The notes under the pieces are model-generated. The model was not told the DNA's origin and made no database searches. It was given only the letters and a program-made list of their open reading frames with translations. The position numbers were made by a program, and so were the translations under genes. A DNA stretch of 64,000 bases from Protopterus annectens. Lineage: Eukaryota; Chordata; Ceratodontiformes; Protopteridae. Positions 33,395 to 44,935 of this stretch are shown here, piece by piece. Numbering within the stretch: position 1 is the stretch's first letter; each line of letters starts with the position of its first letter. The DNA lies in NCBI RefSeq assembly GCF_019279795.1, contig NC_056745.1:505811903-505875902 (forward strand). The letters run 5' to 3'.

Positions 33395-36098
33395 CCTGGT
33401 TCAAGGCTCCACAGAGCACCCCAGCACTACCGGGCTACAACTCATACCACACATTTCGGCCACAGAACATGGACGAAACACAAAAGGAGGGGGTATAACC
33501 ATATTCATCAAGGATACCTACACCTCCAGGTTAGTGGCGCAGCATGATACCTCCGAGATCATCCATGTGCAACTAACATCAGGCAAATCTGCAATGCAAA
33601 TTGTGGCCTGCTATAGATCACCCTCCATGACCCAGGACCACCACTCCACCTTTCTGGAGACACTGGAAAACTTGAAGGTCCTACTGAACACCCTGATATT
33701 GGGCGATTTCAATTACCCTACCATTGACTGGGAAAACTACTCAAGTACAAACTCCCAGGTCCAGCACTTTTTGGAATTTATCAACTCAAATGCCCTAGAT
33801 CAGCTGATAAACTCTCCTACCAGAGGTGAAAACATATTGGACCTGGTCATCACCAACATGGGCGACAGGTGTTCCACACCAGAGATCAACCCGTCACTGG
33901 TTAGATCAGACCATAAACTAATCACTCTGGATGTCCACACCAAACCACCATCTCCAACTAAGGAAACCACAGTGAAAAACTTTTCTATAGCAAACTTCAC
34001 CTTACTTAAGACAGAGGTGGTAAGTTTCACAGCCCCCACGCTAAAGGATAACAGTGTCCAAGATGCAGGAACCTTTACAAATGTACTCTACGTGCACCTA
34101 CAAGGATGCATGGATCATGCCATCCCTAGCAAAACCAAGACTCACTCCCCTAAGAGAAGGAAACCAGTCTGGTGGACCCCTGCCATAAACAGGCTATACA
34201 AAAGAAGGAGGAAACTAGTTCAGAAAAAAAGCAAATCCCAAGAAGGAAAGACATCCCTGATCAGTATCAGTAAGAAACTAAGGTCCCTCATAAAATCCTC
34301 CAAGGCTAACTTCAAAAGAAAAATAGCCAAGGATTTGAAAGATAACCACAAAGCCTTCTTTAGCTATGTCAAGAATTTAAGTGGCAACTTGCAGGTATGC
34401 CCTGAGCTAGTGCAAAATAGCACAAAATATACTGAACCCACTGACATTGCCAACATCCTGGCAGATAGATTCAGTGCAAACTTCACCCCCATCTCACCCC
34501 CTAAAGGGCCCACAAGAATACCGGAAAAGTGTAGTGTCTCGGAAATTACAGATGCACAGGTGAAAACAGCCCTTTCAAAAAACAAAAGCACAGCGTCAAT
34601 GGGGCCAGATGGTATCCCAAACTGCATCTTGCATGAACTACAGAACAAACTAACCCCCCACCTAAACACACTGTTCAGCCTCAGCCTCTCCACAGGCTAC
34701 ATGCCTATAGAATGGCGCACAGCAACGGTTATTCCGCTCCACAAAGGAGGGGCCACAGCTGACCCTGGTAACTATCACCCCATAAGCTTGACTAGCCTGG
34801 TCTACAAGGCTATGGAGTGCATCATCATGGAACTCATTAACAAAGACATTGGGAACCTCCAAACACTTGACCTGACCCAGTTCAGCATTGTTAAGGGCAG
34901 AATATGCCTACTAAACCTGGTTGATTTCTTCGAGACAGTCACCAAGGCCATAAATGAGAGGAAGGTGGTTCACACAGCCTACCTCGACATCACCAAGGCT
35001 TTCGACACCATTCCCCACTCGGGTATTACAGAAAAACTCACCAGCCTGAACATAAACCCCTACATCATGAGATGGGTTGCCAACTGGCTTACAGACAGAA
35101 CTCACACGGTAAGAATAGCGGGCTCCAGGTCCGACTCTAAACCAGTCACAAGTGATGTCCCACAAGGCTCGGTTCTGGGACCTCTCCTGTTTGGCATATA
35201 CTTCTCAGAAGTACATGCAAACACAGGAGGACTATGGCTAACCAAGTTCACCGATGACTGCAAACTGGGAGCCATAATTGACTCTCTGGCTGACACGGAC
35301 ATTCTCCAAAAGGGCCTTACTATGATGGACACCCAGTGTCAAAGTCATGGTCACAAGCTAAATGCCAAAAAATGCATAGTCATCCCATTTGGGAAAAACA
35401 AAGCACCCATGAATTACCACATAGGTGGCAGCACCCTTAATACAGAAGAGGTAATAAGAGATCTGGGGACCCAGGTAGATAGTAATTTCTCCTTTGACAA
35501 TCATATTGCCAAAGTAGTTAGGAAATCTTTCTATGTAGCCCATCTAATTACTAAAGGGTTCGCATCTAGAAATAAAGAGGTTATAGTGCCCCTCTACTCG
35601 TCACTCCTCAGACCCATCATAGAGTACAATGCCATGTTTGGGATGTACCTCACAAGACATTTCCAACAGCTGGAAAGACCACAAAAGTACCTCACCAAGA
35701 GGATTACTGGTCTCAAACATATGTCCTATGCAGCCCGATTGGAAAAACTCCAGCTGTACTCAGTGGCATATCATTTACTCAGAGGTGATCTCTGCCTGAA
35801 TTACAAAGCCATGTCCAACTCAGAATTGATGGACATGCTCCACCTAAAGAAATCCAAGTCACTGCGAGCCACTCGCTCTAGTGAGCTAAACCTCGCCACA
35901 ACAATAAATAGAACATGCTGGAGGGATAGATTCCTGCCACAGAGACTACCCATGCTTTGGAACAAAATTCCTAACTACATTAGGCAGAGCCCCTCACTAA
36001 CACTCTTCAAGAGAAACCTTGACCAGCGGATGGGTAACAGAAAATACACCCCTGGGATCACTTCATTGTCTCTTCTTGACAGAGGCTCAGTTAATTAA
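33292..36098 (+). CDS. CR1 ORF2: APE endonuclease-reverse transcriptase (one frameshift)
   Basis: About 935 codons from ATG 33,292. The frame shifts near 33,485; after that it is open for 854 codons from 33,534 to 36,098. The endonuclease shows IDICAVTETWF, LILGDFNYPTIDW (near 33,700) and VRSDHKLITL (near 33,905). The reverse transcriptase shows SMGPDGIPNCILHE, TAYLDITKAFDTIPHSG (near 34,975), VPQGSVLGPLLFG and FTDDCK (35,247-35,264), then the thumb with RPQKYLTKRITGLKHMS. This enzyme nicks the target and copies CR1 RNA. Both aspartates of the catalytic pair are present, but the residue before them is Thr where other copies have Ala or Val. It is the only long continuous coding stretch in the window. 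Confidence 0.92.
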
Positions 36099-36185
36099 TC
36101 AATGGGGTGGCGAAAGCTGACACACTCTGGCTAGGCTTATAAATGCCCTTGGGCAGATAGCCTAGTACCTACCTATGAACCTATG

Positions 36186-38204
36186 GACATGCTTACCCAT
36201 TCAACCATACATACACCTAACCTATAGTACATCCTCACTAACCCCCTGTTGCAACCTCCTTGGCAGATACACCCTTAAACATAAACTCACACATGCAGCC
36301 CCTCACATGCACACATATACACATACTCCCAACACTAGCTGACCACTAAACTCTCCTGTGTTTACCTGCTACCATGATGGATGAACATGGCCGTTTGGCT
36401 GTGTTCTTTACAGCAGGTAGCTGAGAGCAGCTGTGTTAATCAATGCAGTTGAGTGATTCTCTGACTTATTTGTGTGCATAAATGCCTTGCTGCAGGCATT
36501 TCTGGGAGAGCACATGTCTAATTAGTATTTGCTTCTACCTCAGAAAGCCTCATTAGCATCTAGCACAGCTGTGGAGGCAGCCCGCTGTGCCTCTTCACAT
36601 CTCTGTGCAAAAGCACTGTGGTGTGGCTATCTCTGAATATAGAAAAGGTCATGAAATCGGACCCTTGTATCTTAGCCTACATACTCCTGCAGTGATTTAT
36701 TTGAATATCTGCATGTAAGTGTGTATATATAGATATACATATATACACACAAACATATATATATATATATATAGTTTTTTTATATACTGCCAGCTTCTTG
36801 TTTCTTCTGTGACTATTGTACCTTTCTACTTTTTATGTTATTGTTGAAGTGTTATTATTTATTAATTGAATTAACTGAATTATCATTGCTGGGAAGGATA
36901 CATGCATACACAGAGACAGACTGACTTTCTTGCTGTCAGATAGACCTTGATTCTATAATCTTTTTTATGATTCTTTCAGCTAGATCCCTGCAAATATCCA
37001 CCCCATCTGTTTCACTTCTTCTTTCTTAAATGCATCATGTTTTTCCTTACCCCAAGTCTTGTCAATCATTCTACTTATTCAATCACTTTGCACATAAGTC
37101 TTCCTATGCAGTTTAAACATAAACCTGTTCACTTGAATGTCTTTCCCCTTCTATATTTTCTATGCTTTTTCCTAATTCTATTCCATCACACTCATCGGTA
37201 ACTCCTTTATGAACCCAAACTATGAGCAATAATTCTCTCCTATTTTCCAAACAGTGAAGTCACAGATTACTCAGCCTTTCCTAATATCATGACCCTACCA
37301 GTACCCTTATCCCACTTGTTGTATTCACCTGTGCTTTGGGAATCAGGTTAGTATCCCTCTCCCTCAAGGGCCTTTAGAAGTGGATACAGTTTTTCAGCTG
37401 GCATCTTACAAGTGTTTTGATACAGTGGAAACATTAGTTATTAGCCCCTGGACTCAGTTCCTCTTTCTCTGCAGCACAGCTCCATCTTAGCTGCAATGGT
37501 CATTCTGTTGTACTGTTTCTTGTGGCTCATTAATGCAGTAATTGGTAATCCTAAATCTTTGTTCTATTTTACATCCTAGAGTTATACCCCTCCAGCTTAT
37601 ATTCTACCTCAGAATCATCCTTCCCTACTTATCCAGAGTAATTCTAAGCAAGAATATTTCAACTGATACTGCTATTCAAGCCAGATATCTCATGATACAC
37701 CTGTATCATTTACTGTATGATCCCATTTTGTTGTCATCCAGAAAAAGTTTTATCTTGTCTTCCATGCTCACTGTTGCATCTGTTATGTGTGCGTTAAACA
37801 AAAATAATCCTAGAAATGACATCTGTACACAGTGCTAATAACCTTTGTTCCTGTGATTGGACTTCCACAAGGCAATCGTCAGCAATTTCTCTACCCATAA
37901 GCAAACAATGTGCTCCATTCTCATGTTCTTAATTTCTTTAACATTCTTCTTTGCAGAAGCGAATACAAGGCCTTGTAAAACTCCAGATAGATCATGCCCA
38001 TGGTGTTACTTCATTGACTTTCTTTTTAACCAATTGCAGAAATGGAGAAGGTTAGTTTGATAGCCCTAACCCCATGTTGGCTTCTTCCCTGGGGATGTTT
38101 AATTCTAGGAAGTTTGTAACATTACCTGCTGTTTTTTCCCATGGTCCATCTTGTCTGTAATGATAGACCGACTGCTCCTTAGGTAACCAGTTTGATATAT
38201 GGTC
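36186..38204. other. Unassigned spacer
   Basis: Contains a short (TA)n at about 36,752-36,771 and pyrimidine-rich sequence from 36,960 onward that may be antisense to an old element. Open frames such as 37,542-37,838 show no recognisable domain. Confidence 0.4.
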
Positions 38205-38818
38205 TAGTTTTTATGACAAGAATAAAGTGGTTTACCTTCAGCTCCATGGGACCCTGTTTTTCACAAAATCTCACCAAGACGACACTAATGTATAGCTGGG
38301 TGCACAAGACCCAGGATAAAAAAGTGCCCAGCCCTGGTAGACACACTGGTGCCAGGACTGGAACAAATGACAGTGTAGAATCCTCAAAATATGGAAATAT
38401 TCCTAAAGTGGCCAGGTCCAGGGAGAGGATGCCCCCCCCCCCCCATTGTAGAAGGAAGTATCAGTCCACAAAAATCACAAGAAATGATAGGCCAAAGAAG
38501 ACCCATAAAGATGACAGAGTGAACTATTGAGGATAAGAAAGAAATTAAGTATTATTACTATAATGCAAAAAAAAACAGAATTTCCAGATACAAGATATAC
38601 AAAAAGACTAAAACAGCAATTAGAAGAGAGATAAATACTTCCACAAGAAAAACTGCCAGAAGCTTCAAATAAAAATTTGTGTTCATTAATACAACAGATT
38701 TGTGAAAAACATATAGACCAAGAAACGTTGATCTGTTTGGAAAAAGAAGCATCTGAGGAAGGGCAAAAACATAAACAACAAAACCTAGAGATTTTTGAAA
38801 AGTATACAAAAGAAATAT

Positions 38819-39470
38819 GAACATGGGAAAGAAAGAGAGATTTGATATGTTCCAATATTTATGCAAAGATGAAAGCCAAATTAATCAATACAAAAAGGGC
38901 AGCCCCAAAGATATTCTAAGAGAAATACAGGCAAAGGCATCCAGTTATGGAAAATTTCACAATAAAAAATAACATCACAAAGAGGGAATGTAGAAAAGAA
39001 GATTAGTAAAGTGGAAGTTAAAAAATAGAAGTTGAAGTTATGGAATGACTGTGAAGTGAAGGATTTGGTGTAGAAGGTCTAACACAGGTTATATCACAGC
39101 AGGATGGAAAGAGTCCCCAAAGTAAAGAGAAACAGGAAGATCAGGAGACATCTGAAGAAGAAACATGAACATGGGAAAGAAAAAGAGATTTAAGATGGTG
39201 TAATATTTATGCAAAGGAGAAAGCAAAAATAATCAATACAAAAAGAGCAGCATCAAATATATTTGAAGAGAAATACAGGCAAAGGAATCCAGACATGGAG
39301 TACTTTACAATACAAAAAATAAGAAGACAAAGAGGAAAAGAAGATCAGTAATGGTGGAGTTAAAGAAATAGAAATTGAAGTTATGGAGTACCTGCAAAGT
39401 GAAAGATTCAGTGCAGAAAATGAAACTCAGAAAGCACTACAGCAGGATAGGCTATGGACATCCAAATTAA
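38819..39470 (+). repeat. 348 bp in-phase internal duplication in the R4-like ORF
   Basis: GAACATGGGAAAGA recurs at 38,819 and 39,167, and similarity continues for about 300 bp (AATACAGGCAAAGG and TTGAAGTTATGGA occur in both). The offset of 348 is a multiple of three (116 codons). The same duplicated pair is present in the opposite arm, with its CCCATGTCCATATT marks near 43,702 and 44,049. Confidence 0.75.
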
Positions 39471-40044
39471 GGAAAAAGCAGTGGAATAGGAAGCAACTGG
39501 TCAGTTGCCATATGAAGATATTTTGGAGTCTTCCAAAGGAAACAAGTATAAATGTTCACTTGAAGCTGGACAGCAAGGGAAGGAACAGAAAACTGTGGCA
39601 ACTCTGACACATTCAATGTTGAGGAGTGATAGGCCAGTTTGTTCCCATATGACAGAGCAATGGATGACACAGGATGAAATTGAAGAGAATGTGCCACAGA
39701 AAAATGCTATAGAACTTTCTGTAGAATGCCTGCAGGAAATTGAGAACAAAAAAAACGTGCTCTCAGCTCAGAAGAAAATGAGCTAGGAGAAGAGTTACTT
39801 GATTTTAATAGAGATAAATGGACATATTAAGATCAATGAAAGAAATAGACTGCAGAAGGTCAATAAAACTCAAAAAGTTAGAAGTTTGATAAAACAAATG
39901 AACTGTCCATAGAGATTCATGTGATATAACCGAAGTAAACAGGATATATAACTGTGCAGCTAAATTAATAACAGAAAATTCTACAACAAGAACACAGGGT
40001 AGTAAGGGAAATAAAGGGGAGAAATCAAATACCATCATGGAAAT

Positions 40045-40339
40045 TGTGATGCCCATCCACTGGCCCAGTAATCAAGGAGCCTCAATCCTCACCACTAGCA
40101 CCAGTGAGGGGTGTGCACACTGGGGGGATAACAAGTACACACACAGTAAAGTACAATTTCCATTAAGAGCACATGGGGATCACAGTCAGTCTGGGGCTGT
40201 TTTTTCCATTTCTCTCCAGATCCCAATGAGACTCACCACTGGCACAACTATAGGGCTCAGATCACAGCCGAGTAGTCAAGTCAAAACCTCCAGTACCCTT
40301 TCTGTCCAACCAGTGCTTTGTGTCCCTGCCCAAGTAGCT

Positions 40340-40427
<88 letters not shown>

Positions 40428-41447
40428 GATATAAACACACAGACACTCCTGGGGAAGGCTGGCACAGGTTCTCCAGCTATGTCCCCCTCTCTCCAGACTA
40501 CAAGGTAGAAATCACTGCCACTAACCACTATTATCAGATACTATAAGGCCCTTCCCAAAGGGTGACCAATTTCACAGTGTAATGTTACTGTTATCCAAAT
40601 AGTAAGTGTGACTGAGCAGCAAGACTATTGGAGTGGCTTGGACAGTATCACCAAATACATGCAATGTACTTTAAGAGCTTAAATTATCTCTGCACAAAAC
40701 AGACACAGTTGAAAGGTTAAAAAATATTTAATAATAAATAATAAAACCACAAGACAAATCTAATCAATTCAACACAGTGCTAATCAAGAGTTCAGAGATC
40801 AGAGGAAACTTTTAAAACAATATTGTAGAATAATCTGACTTAAATATAGAAAACAGCTAGGGTAATTTGGCTATATTTCTGTCTAACTCTAAGAGAAATC
40901 ACTGTTCTAAATACTACTTACATACAGAGCAAGCAAGTGCCTGGTGAGTTGCTGTCATATCCAGATAAAATCCAAAATGCTCAACCCCTCTCTCTGAGAA
41001 AGTCTCAAACCGATGATGCCCAGCACTGCTGAGTCATTTCACATTACATCATCCCTGACACTTCTGCTGAGGCCTCCAAGGCCCACAGAACTCAAAACTC
41101 ATCATTCATTTGTAATCTTGCACCTGCCAGAAAACCACAGCAACAAAGGACACCCCACATACAAAACCCAGCAACCAACTCCTGTCCCAAGACAATAGAA
41201 AGAACTTCCCTGTCCAGACATCCTGTCTCCAAGCCAGAGACCAAACAGCCACAAAATGCCTCACTTACCAGCCTTCCTACAACAGGGTACACTGCAGCCA
41301 CACCCTTGAAGCCCAGAACACACAACACAGCCTTCCCACATCCAGTCCTCCCACAGCTGCAAAAACACACCTGTGGACCACATTAACATCTACAATGACA
41401 CAGAACCATCGACAAAACTCTATCTGGCTGAGCCGGTAGCCCTCACA
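40045..41447. mobile_element. Probable solo LTR, 1,403 bp
   Basis: Begins TGTGATGCCC and ends GCCCTCACA (TG...CA termini), with a 5 bp flanking duplication GAAAT/GAAGT (40,040-40,044 and 41,448-41,452; one mismatch). Compared with the opposite R4 arm, where CATCATGAAGGTATC is continuous (near 42,870), it is a clean insertion. No gag or pol is present, so this would be a recombined LTR. A (CA)n tract and an AATAAATAATAAA stretch (near 40,732) lie inside. Confidence 0.65.
40341..40423. repeat. (CA)n microsatellite in the solo LTR
   Basis: About 41 uninterrupted CA units inside the 1.4 kb LTR-like insertion. Confidence 0.93.
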
Positions 41448-42573
41448 GAAGTATCGAATAGAGAAAACTATAAAGCAATTAAGACAAGAAGTGTCACTGT
41501 TAGAAGAGTATAGAACAGGGAACAGATCAACAGAAATACTCAGAAAGATAGACGTGATAAAAGCAATGCACAGTATTATAACAGATTAGGATTTATCATG
41601 CACTATTGCAAATAATAAACTAAAAACATCAGCATAGGCAGAAAATCTTAGAAGATACGTAGATAAATATAAAGGAAATGTACAAAATGAGCAATTTATT
41701 GATGACCCCAAAAAATTTTATAGAAAATTTGGAAACAAAGTAAAAGGAATTGAAAGACCACAAAAAAAGAAGAAATATATACATTCAGGAGAAGTATTTA
41801 TGAAGATTCTGTGGAAAATAACAAAGATGTTAAATGGATAGAAAAAGTAAAAGAAAGAATAAAAAGTTCAAAGGTACAGGATATGAAATGTGATGAAGTA
41901 ACAGCCAGAGAGATTGAAAATAAGTTAAGAAAAGCCTCCAATTAGGAAACCCCAGGCATAAATGCAGTACCTAACTTCTGGTTAAAAGTACTAACATCTT
42001 TGTACAAAGATTTAGCCACGAGTAAGAACTATTTATATGTGCACTCTAAACGGACACCAAGCTGGCTACAACAGGAAAAACAATGCTCCTACTTAAGAGT
42101 GAACCTGCAAGCTACCCTAAAAATTATAGACTAATAAATTGCCTTCTGATGATGTATAAACTATGTACCGGAATTGATACTGACAGAGTTTATAGTCATT
42201 TAGAAGAAAACTCAATCATGGCAATAGTAGAACAAAAGGGTAATAAAAGAAAGTCATATGGAACAAAGGATAATTTGTTGCTAAATAAAGTCATAATGGA
42301 GAACTGTAAAAAGGCAGGAATCTAAGTATGGCATGGATTGACTACAAAAAAAAGCATTTGACAGTATCCAACATTCATGGATAAAAGAGAACTTAAAAAT
42401 GTATAAGATACATTCTACACTAATTGATTACATTATAGCAACCATGAAACAGTGGCAGACCACTCTGCAATTAAGCAATGACAAAGGACAAATTATTATT
42501 CCAGGGATAAAAATTCAAAGGGGGGTATTCCAGGGTGACTCCCTGTCACCGCTGCTATTCTGTCTTGCCCTTA

Positions 42574-44400
42574 ACACTTTTGCCTTGTTTCCAGATTCTC
42601 AATAAAACTTTATTCGGTCATAAATAAATTGCTTATTTTGTACTTTTCCTTTATATTTATCTGCATATTTTTTAAGTTGTTCTGCCTTTGCTGATAGCTA
42701 TGGTTTATTATTTGCAATAGTGTACGATAGATCCTGATCTGTTCTGATACTGCACATTGTTTTTATCATGTCTATCTTTATGAATATTTTTGTTGATTTG
42801 TTCTCTCTTCTGTACTCTTCTGACAGTGACACTTCTTGTCTTAATTGCTGTATAGTTTTCTCTATTTGATACCTTCATGATGGCATTTGATTTTTCCCCT
42901 TCTTTTCCCTTACTGCCCTGTGTTTTTGTGGTAAGACTTTATCTGTTATTAATTTAGCTGTTATATTGCATTCATTTCTATAAACTTTCCTGATTACAGT
43001 GTTCATTTGTTTTATCAAACTTCTAATATCTGGGTCTTACTGATTAACTGTAGTCTATTTATTTAATTGATCTTAATATGTCTATCCATCTTTATTAAAT
43101 CAAGCAACTCTTCCCTTAGATCATTTTCTTCTAAACTGACGGCACATTCTTTGTTCTCCATTTCCTATGGGCATTCTACAGAAAGTTCCAGAGCATCTTC
43201 CTGTGCCATATTTTCTTCAGTTTCATCCTGTGTCATCTGTTACTCTTTCATATGGGAACTCACTGGCCTATCACTCTACAACATCTACTGAGTTAGAATT
43301 GCATAGTTTCCTGTTCCTTCACTTGCTGTGCAACTGCAACTGAACTTTTATTCTGGTTTCCTACTGAAGGCTTCAGATTTTTTCTGCTCCACTGGTTTCT
43401 CCTCACATTGGGGATTCATTATTCTAGCCTGTTGTAGTGTTATCAGAGTGAGATTTTCTACACTAAATCCTTCACTTCACAGGTAATCCATAACCTGTTT
43501 CTATTTCTTTAACTTCTGTTACTGATCCTCCTTTCTTCTTTCCCTCTTGGTTTTCTTATTTTTTATATTGTAAACGTTTTCATATCTAGATGTCTTTGCC
43601 TGTATTTCTCTTCAAATACCTTTGGTGCCGCTCTTTTTGTATTGATTAGTATTGCTTTCTCCTTTGCATAAATACTGCACCATATTAAATCTCTTTTCTT
43701 TCCCATGTCCATATTCCTTCTTCAGATGTCTCCTGCTCCTTCTGTTTCTCCTTACTTGGGGGACTCCATGTTTTACCATACTGTGATATAACCTGTGTTA
43801 GACTTTCTACACTAAATTTTTCACTTCCCAGATATTCCATAACTTCAGCTTCTATTTTTTTTAACTTCAGCTTTACTTATCTTTTGTTCTATATTCCCCT
43901 TTGTGATGTTATTTTTTGTACTGTGAAATTTTCCATATCTGGTTGCCTTTGTCTGTATTTCGCCTGAAATATTTTTGGAGCTACTTTTTTGTATTTGGCT
44001 TTCTCCTTTGCATAAATATTGCACCATATCAGATCTCTCTCTTTCTTTCCCATGTCCATATTTCTTTTTTATACCTTTCAAAAATCTCTAGATTTTGTTC
44101 TTTATATTTTCACACTTCTTCAGTTGCTTCTTTTTCCAAATGGCCAAAGGTTTTATTAGTCTATATAATGTAAAGTATTTTCTTTCCTCTAATTTCTCTG
44201 TTAATCTTTTTGTATATCTTCTGTCTGTAAATTCTGGGCTTCTTGAATAATAGTAACAATACATAGTTTCTTTCTTATCCTGAATAGTCCACGCTATCAT
44301 CTTCATGACTCTTTTTTGCCCTATCAGTTTTTGTGAACTACTACTTCCTTCTACAACAGGGGGCAGCATCCTCCCCCTGAGCCTGGCCTAACTCCATGAA
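42574..44400 (-). mobile_element. Dong/R4 (Rex6-like) LINE, minus arm, 3' truncated
   Basis: Antisense copy of the same element, abutting the plus arm at about 42,573. It runs from the 5' side at 44,400 (CAGGGGGCAGCATCC on the plus strand) to a point equivalent to about 41,745 in the plus arm. The N-terminal reading at 44,088-44,369 includes YCYYYSRSPEFTDRRYTKR, a stretch I associate with this clade. It contains the same 348 bp internal duplication. Arms differ at roughly a fifth of positions by eye. The plus arm continues about 830 bp further into the reverse transcriptase. Confidence 0.72.
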
Positions 44401-44409
44401 CAATCTGAT

Positions 44410-44935
44410 GAGGTGTGGAGGTGAACCACATCAGAGAAAATGCACTCATAATGTCAAGCAATGACAGAAACTATGAGTGGATCTGTGGTATGTGGATATA
44501 TAAATTCCTGCTTTTATGTATATATTCTTAATAGGTTAATAGCTTAATAGGTTAGTACTAAGCTAACTGCCCTTGCGAGCCATTTTAATCCTAGCCAATT
44601 ATCCCTTGTGAGACTCAGACTCTGCACCTTGTGTTTGTAAGGCAAACACCTTAACCATTAGGCCACCCTCCCAACCCTATATATATTACTATAATCAAAG
44701 CAACTAAATTCCTGCTTTTATGTATATATTCTGTATATATTACTGTAATCACTATGTGTAACACTGTTTCTACTTCTGTATAAATGAATGTTTCATTTTT
44801 TTCTGTATCTACATTCTTGTCGGAGCGTTTCTCCCTAGGCCTCCACTGAAAATGGGCTCTTTTAGGCCCAGTGGACTTTCCTGATAAATAAATGGAATAA
44901 AATAAATAAAGAAATAAAATCTGAACCTGAGGGAC
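44410..44935 (+). mobile_element. L2-like LINE-B 3' end fragment
   Basis: Carries the LINE-B 3' signature (GTTTCTCCCTAGGCCTCCAC near 44,826, GAAAATGGGC) and an (ATAAA)-like tail at about 44,885-44,925. A CR1-tailed SINE interrupts it. The phrase AAATTCCTGCTTTTATG occurs on both sides of the SINE (44,508 and 44,708). Confidence 0.7.
44532..44677 (-). mobile_element. tRNA-derived SINE with CR1 tail
   Basis: On the minus strand the tRNA-like head (GGGTGGCCTAATGGTTAAGG, about 44,671-44,652) is followed by a degenerate B box near 44,620. The tail (GGCTAGGATTAAAATGG, AGGGCAGTTAGCTTAGTAC) matches the CR1 3' end at 36,131-36,170 (GGCTAGGCTTATAAATG, GGGCAGATAGCCTAGTAC). This is a SINE designed to borrow the CR1 reverse transcriptase. 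Its head resembles the head of the RTE unit at 11,261. It is about 146 bp long. Confidence 0.78.

Larger units (their letters stand above)
30256..36185 (+). mobile_element. CR1 LINE copy 2, best-preserved full-length element
   Basis: It has a 5' leader with tandem units (30,454-31,400), ORF1 (32,163-32,918 before a stop), ORF2 (33,292-36,098), a short 3' UTR and terminal repeats (ACCTACCTATGAACCTATGG near 36,170). Length is about 5.9 kb. Damage is light: one premature stop in ORF1, a 133 bp duplication at the start of ORF2 and a frameshift near 33,485. It is the reference for all other CR1 copies here, and its 3' end is shared with the SINE at 44,532-44,677. Confidence 0.92.
38205..42573 (+). 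mobile_element. Dong/R4 (Rex6-like) LINE, 3' truncated, plus arm
   Basis: A-rich LINE with the reverse transcriptase style of the Dong/R4 clade. Motifs are NYRLINCLLMMYKL (42,119-42,160), EQKGNKRKSYGTKDNLL (near 42,230), WHGLTTKK-region motif A in a shifted frame (IDYKKAFDS near 42,340) and RGVFQGDSLSPLLFCLALN (42,519-42,573). The N-terminal half (38,205-40,040) is lysine-rich and broken by stops. A solo LTR interrupts it at 40,045-41,447. The element ends abruptly at 42,573, so the C-terminal restriction-like endonuclease expected for this clade is absent. Confidence 0.75.

Noticed and set aside
33800..35543. Antisense open frames within CR1 ORF2
   Set aside because: They are shadows of the well-conserved plus-strand coding sequence.
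37542..38060. Possible host exons in the 37.5-38.1 kb open frames
   Set aside because: No conserved domain, no convincing splice or codon pattern, and the frames are short and isolated.
40045..41447. A complete LTR retrotransposon or endogenous retrovirus
   Set aside because: Only one LTR-like unit is present and there is no gag, protease, polymerase or envelope reading anywhere near it.
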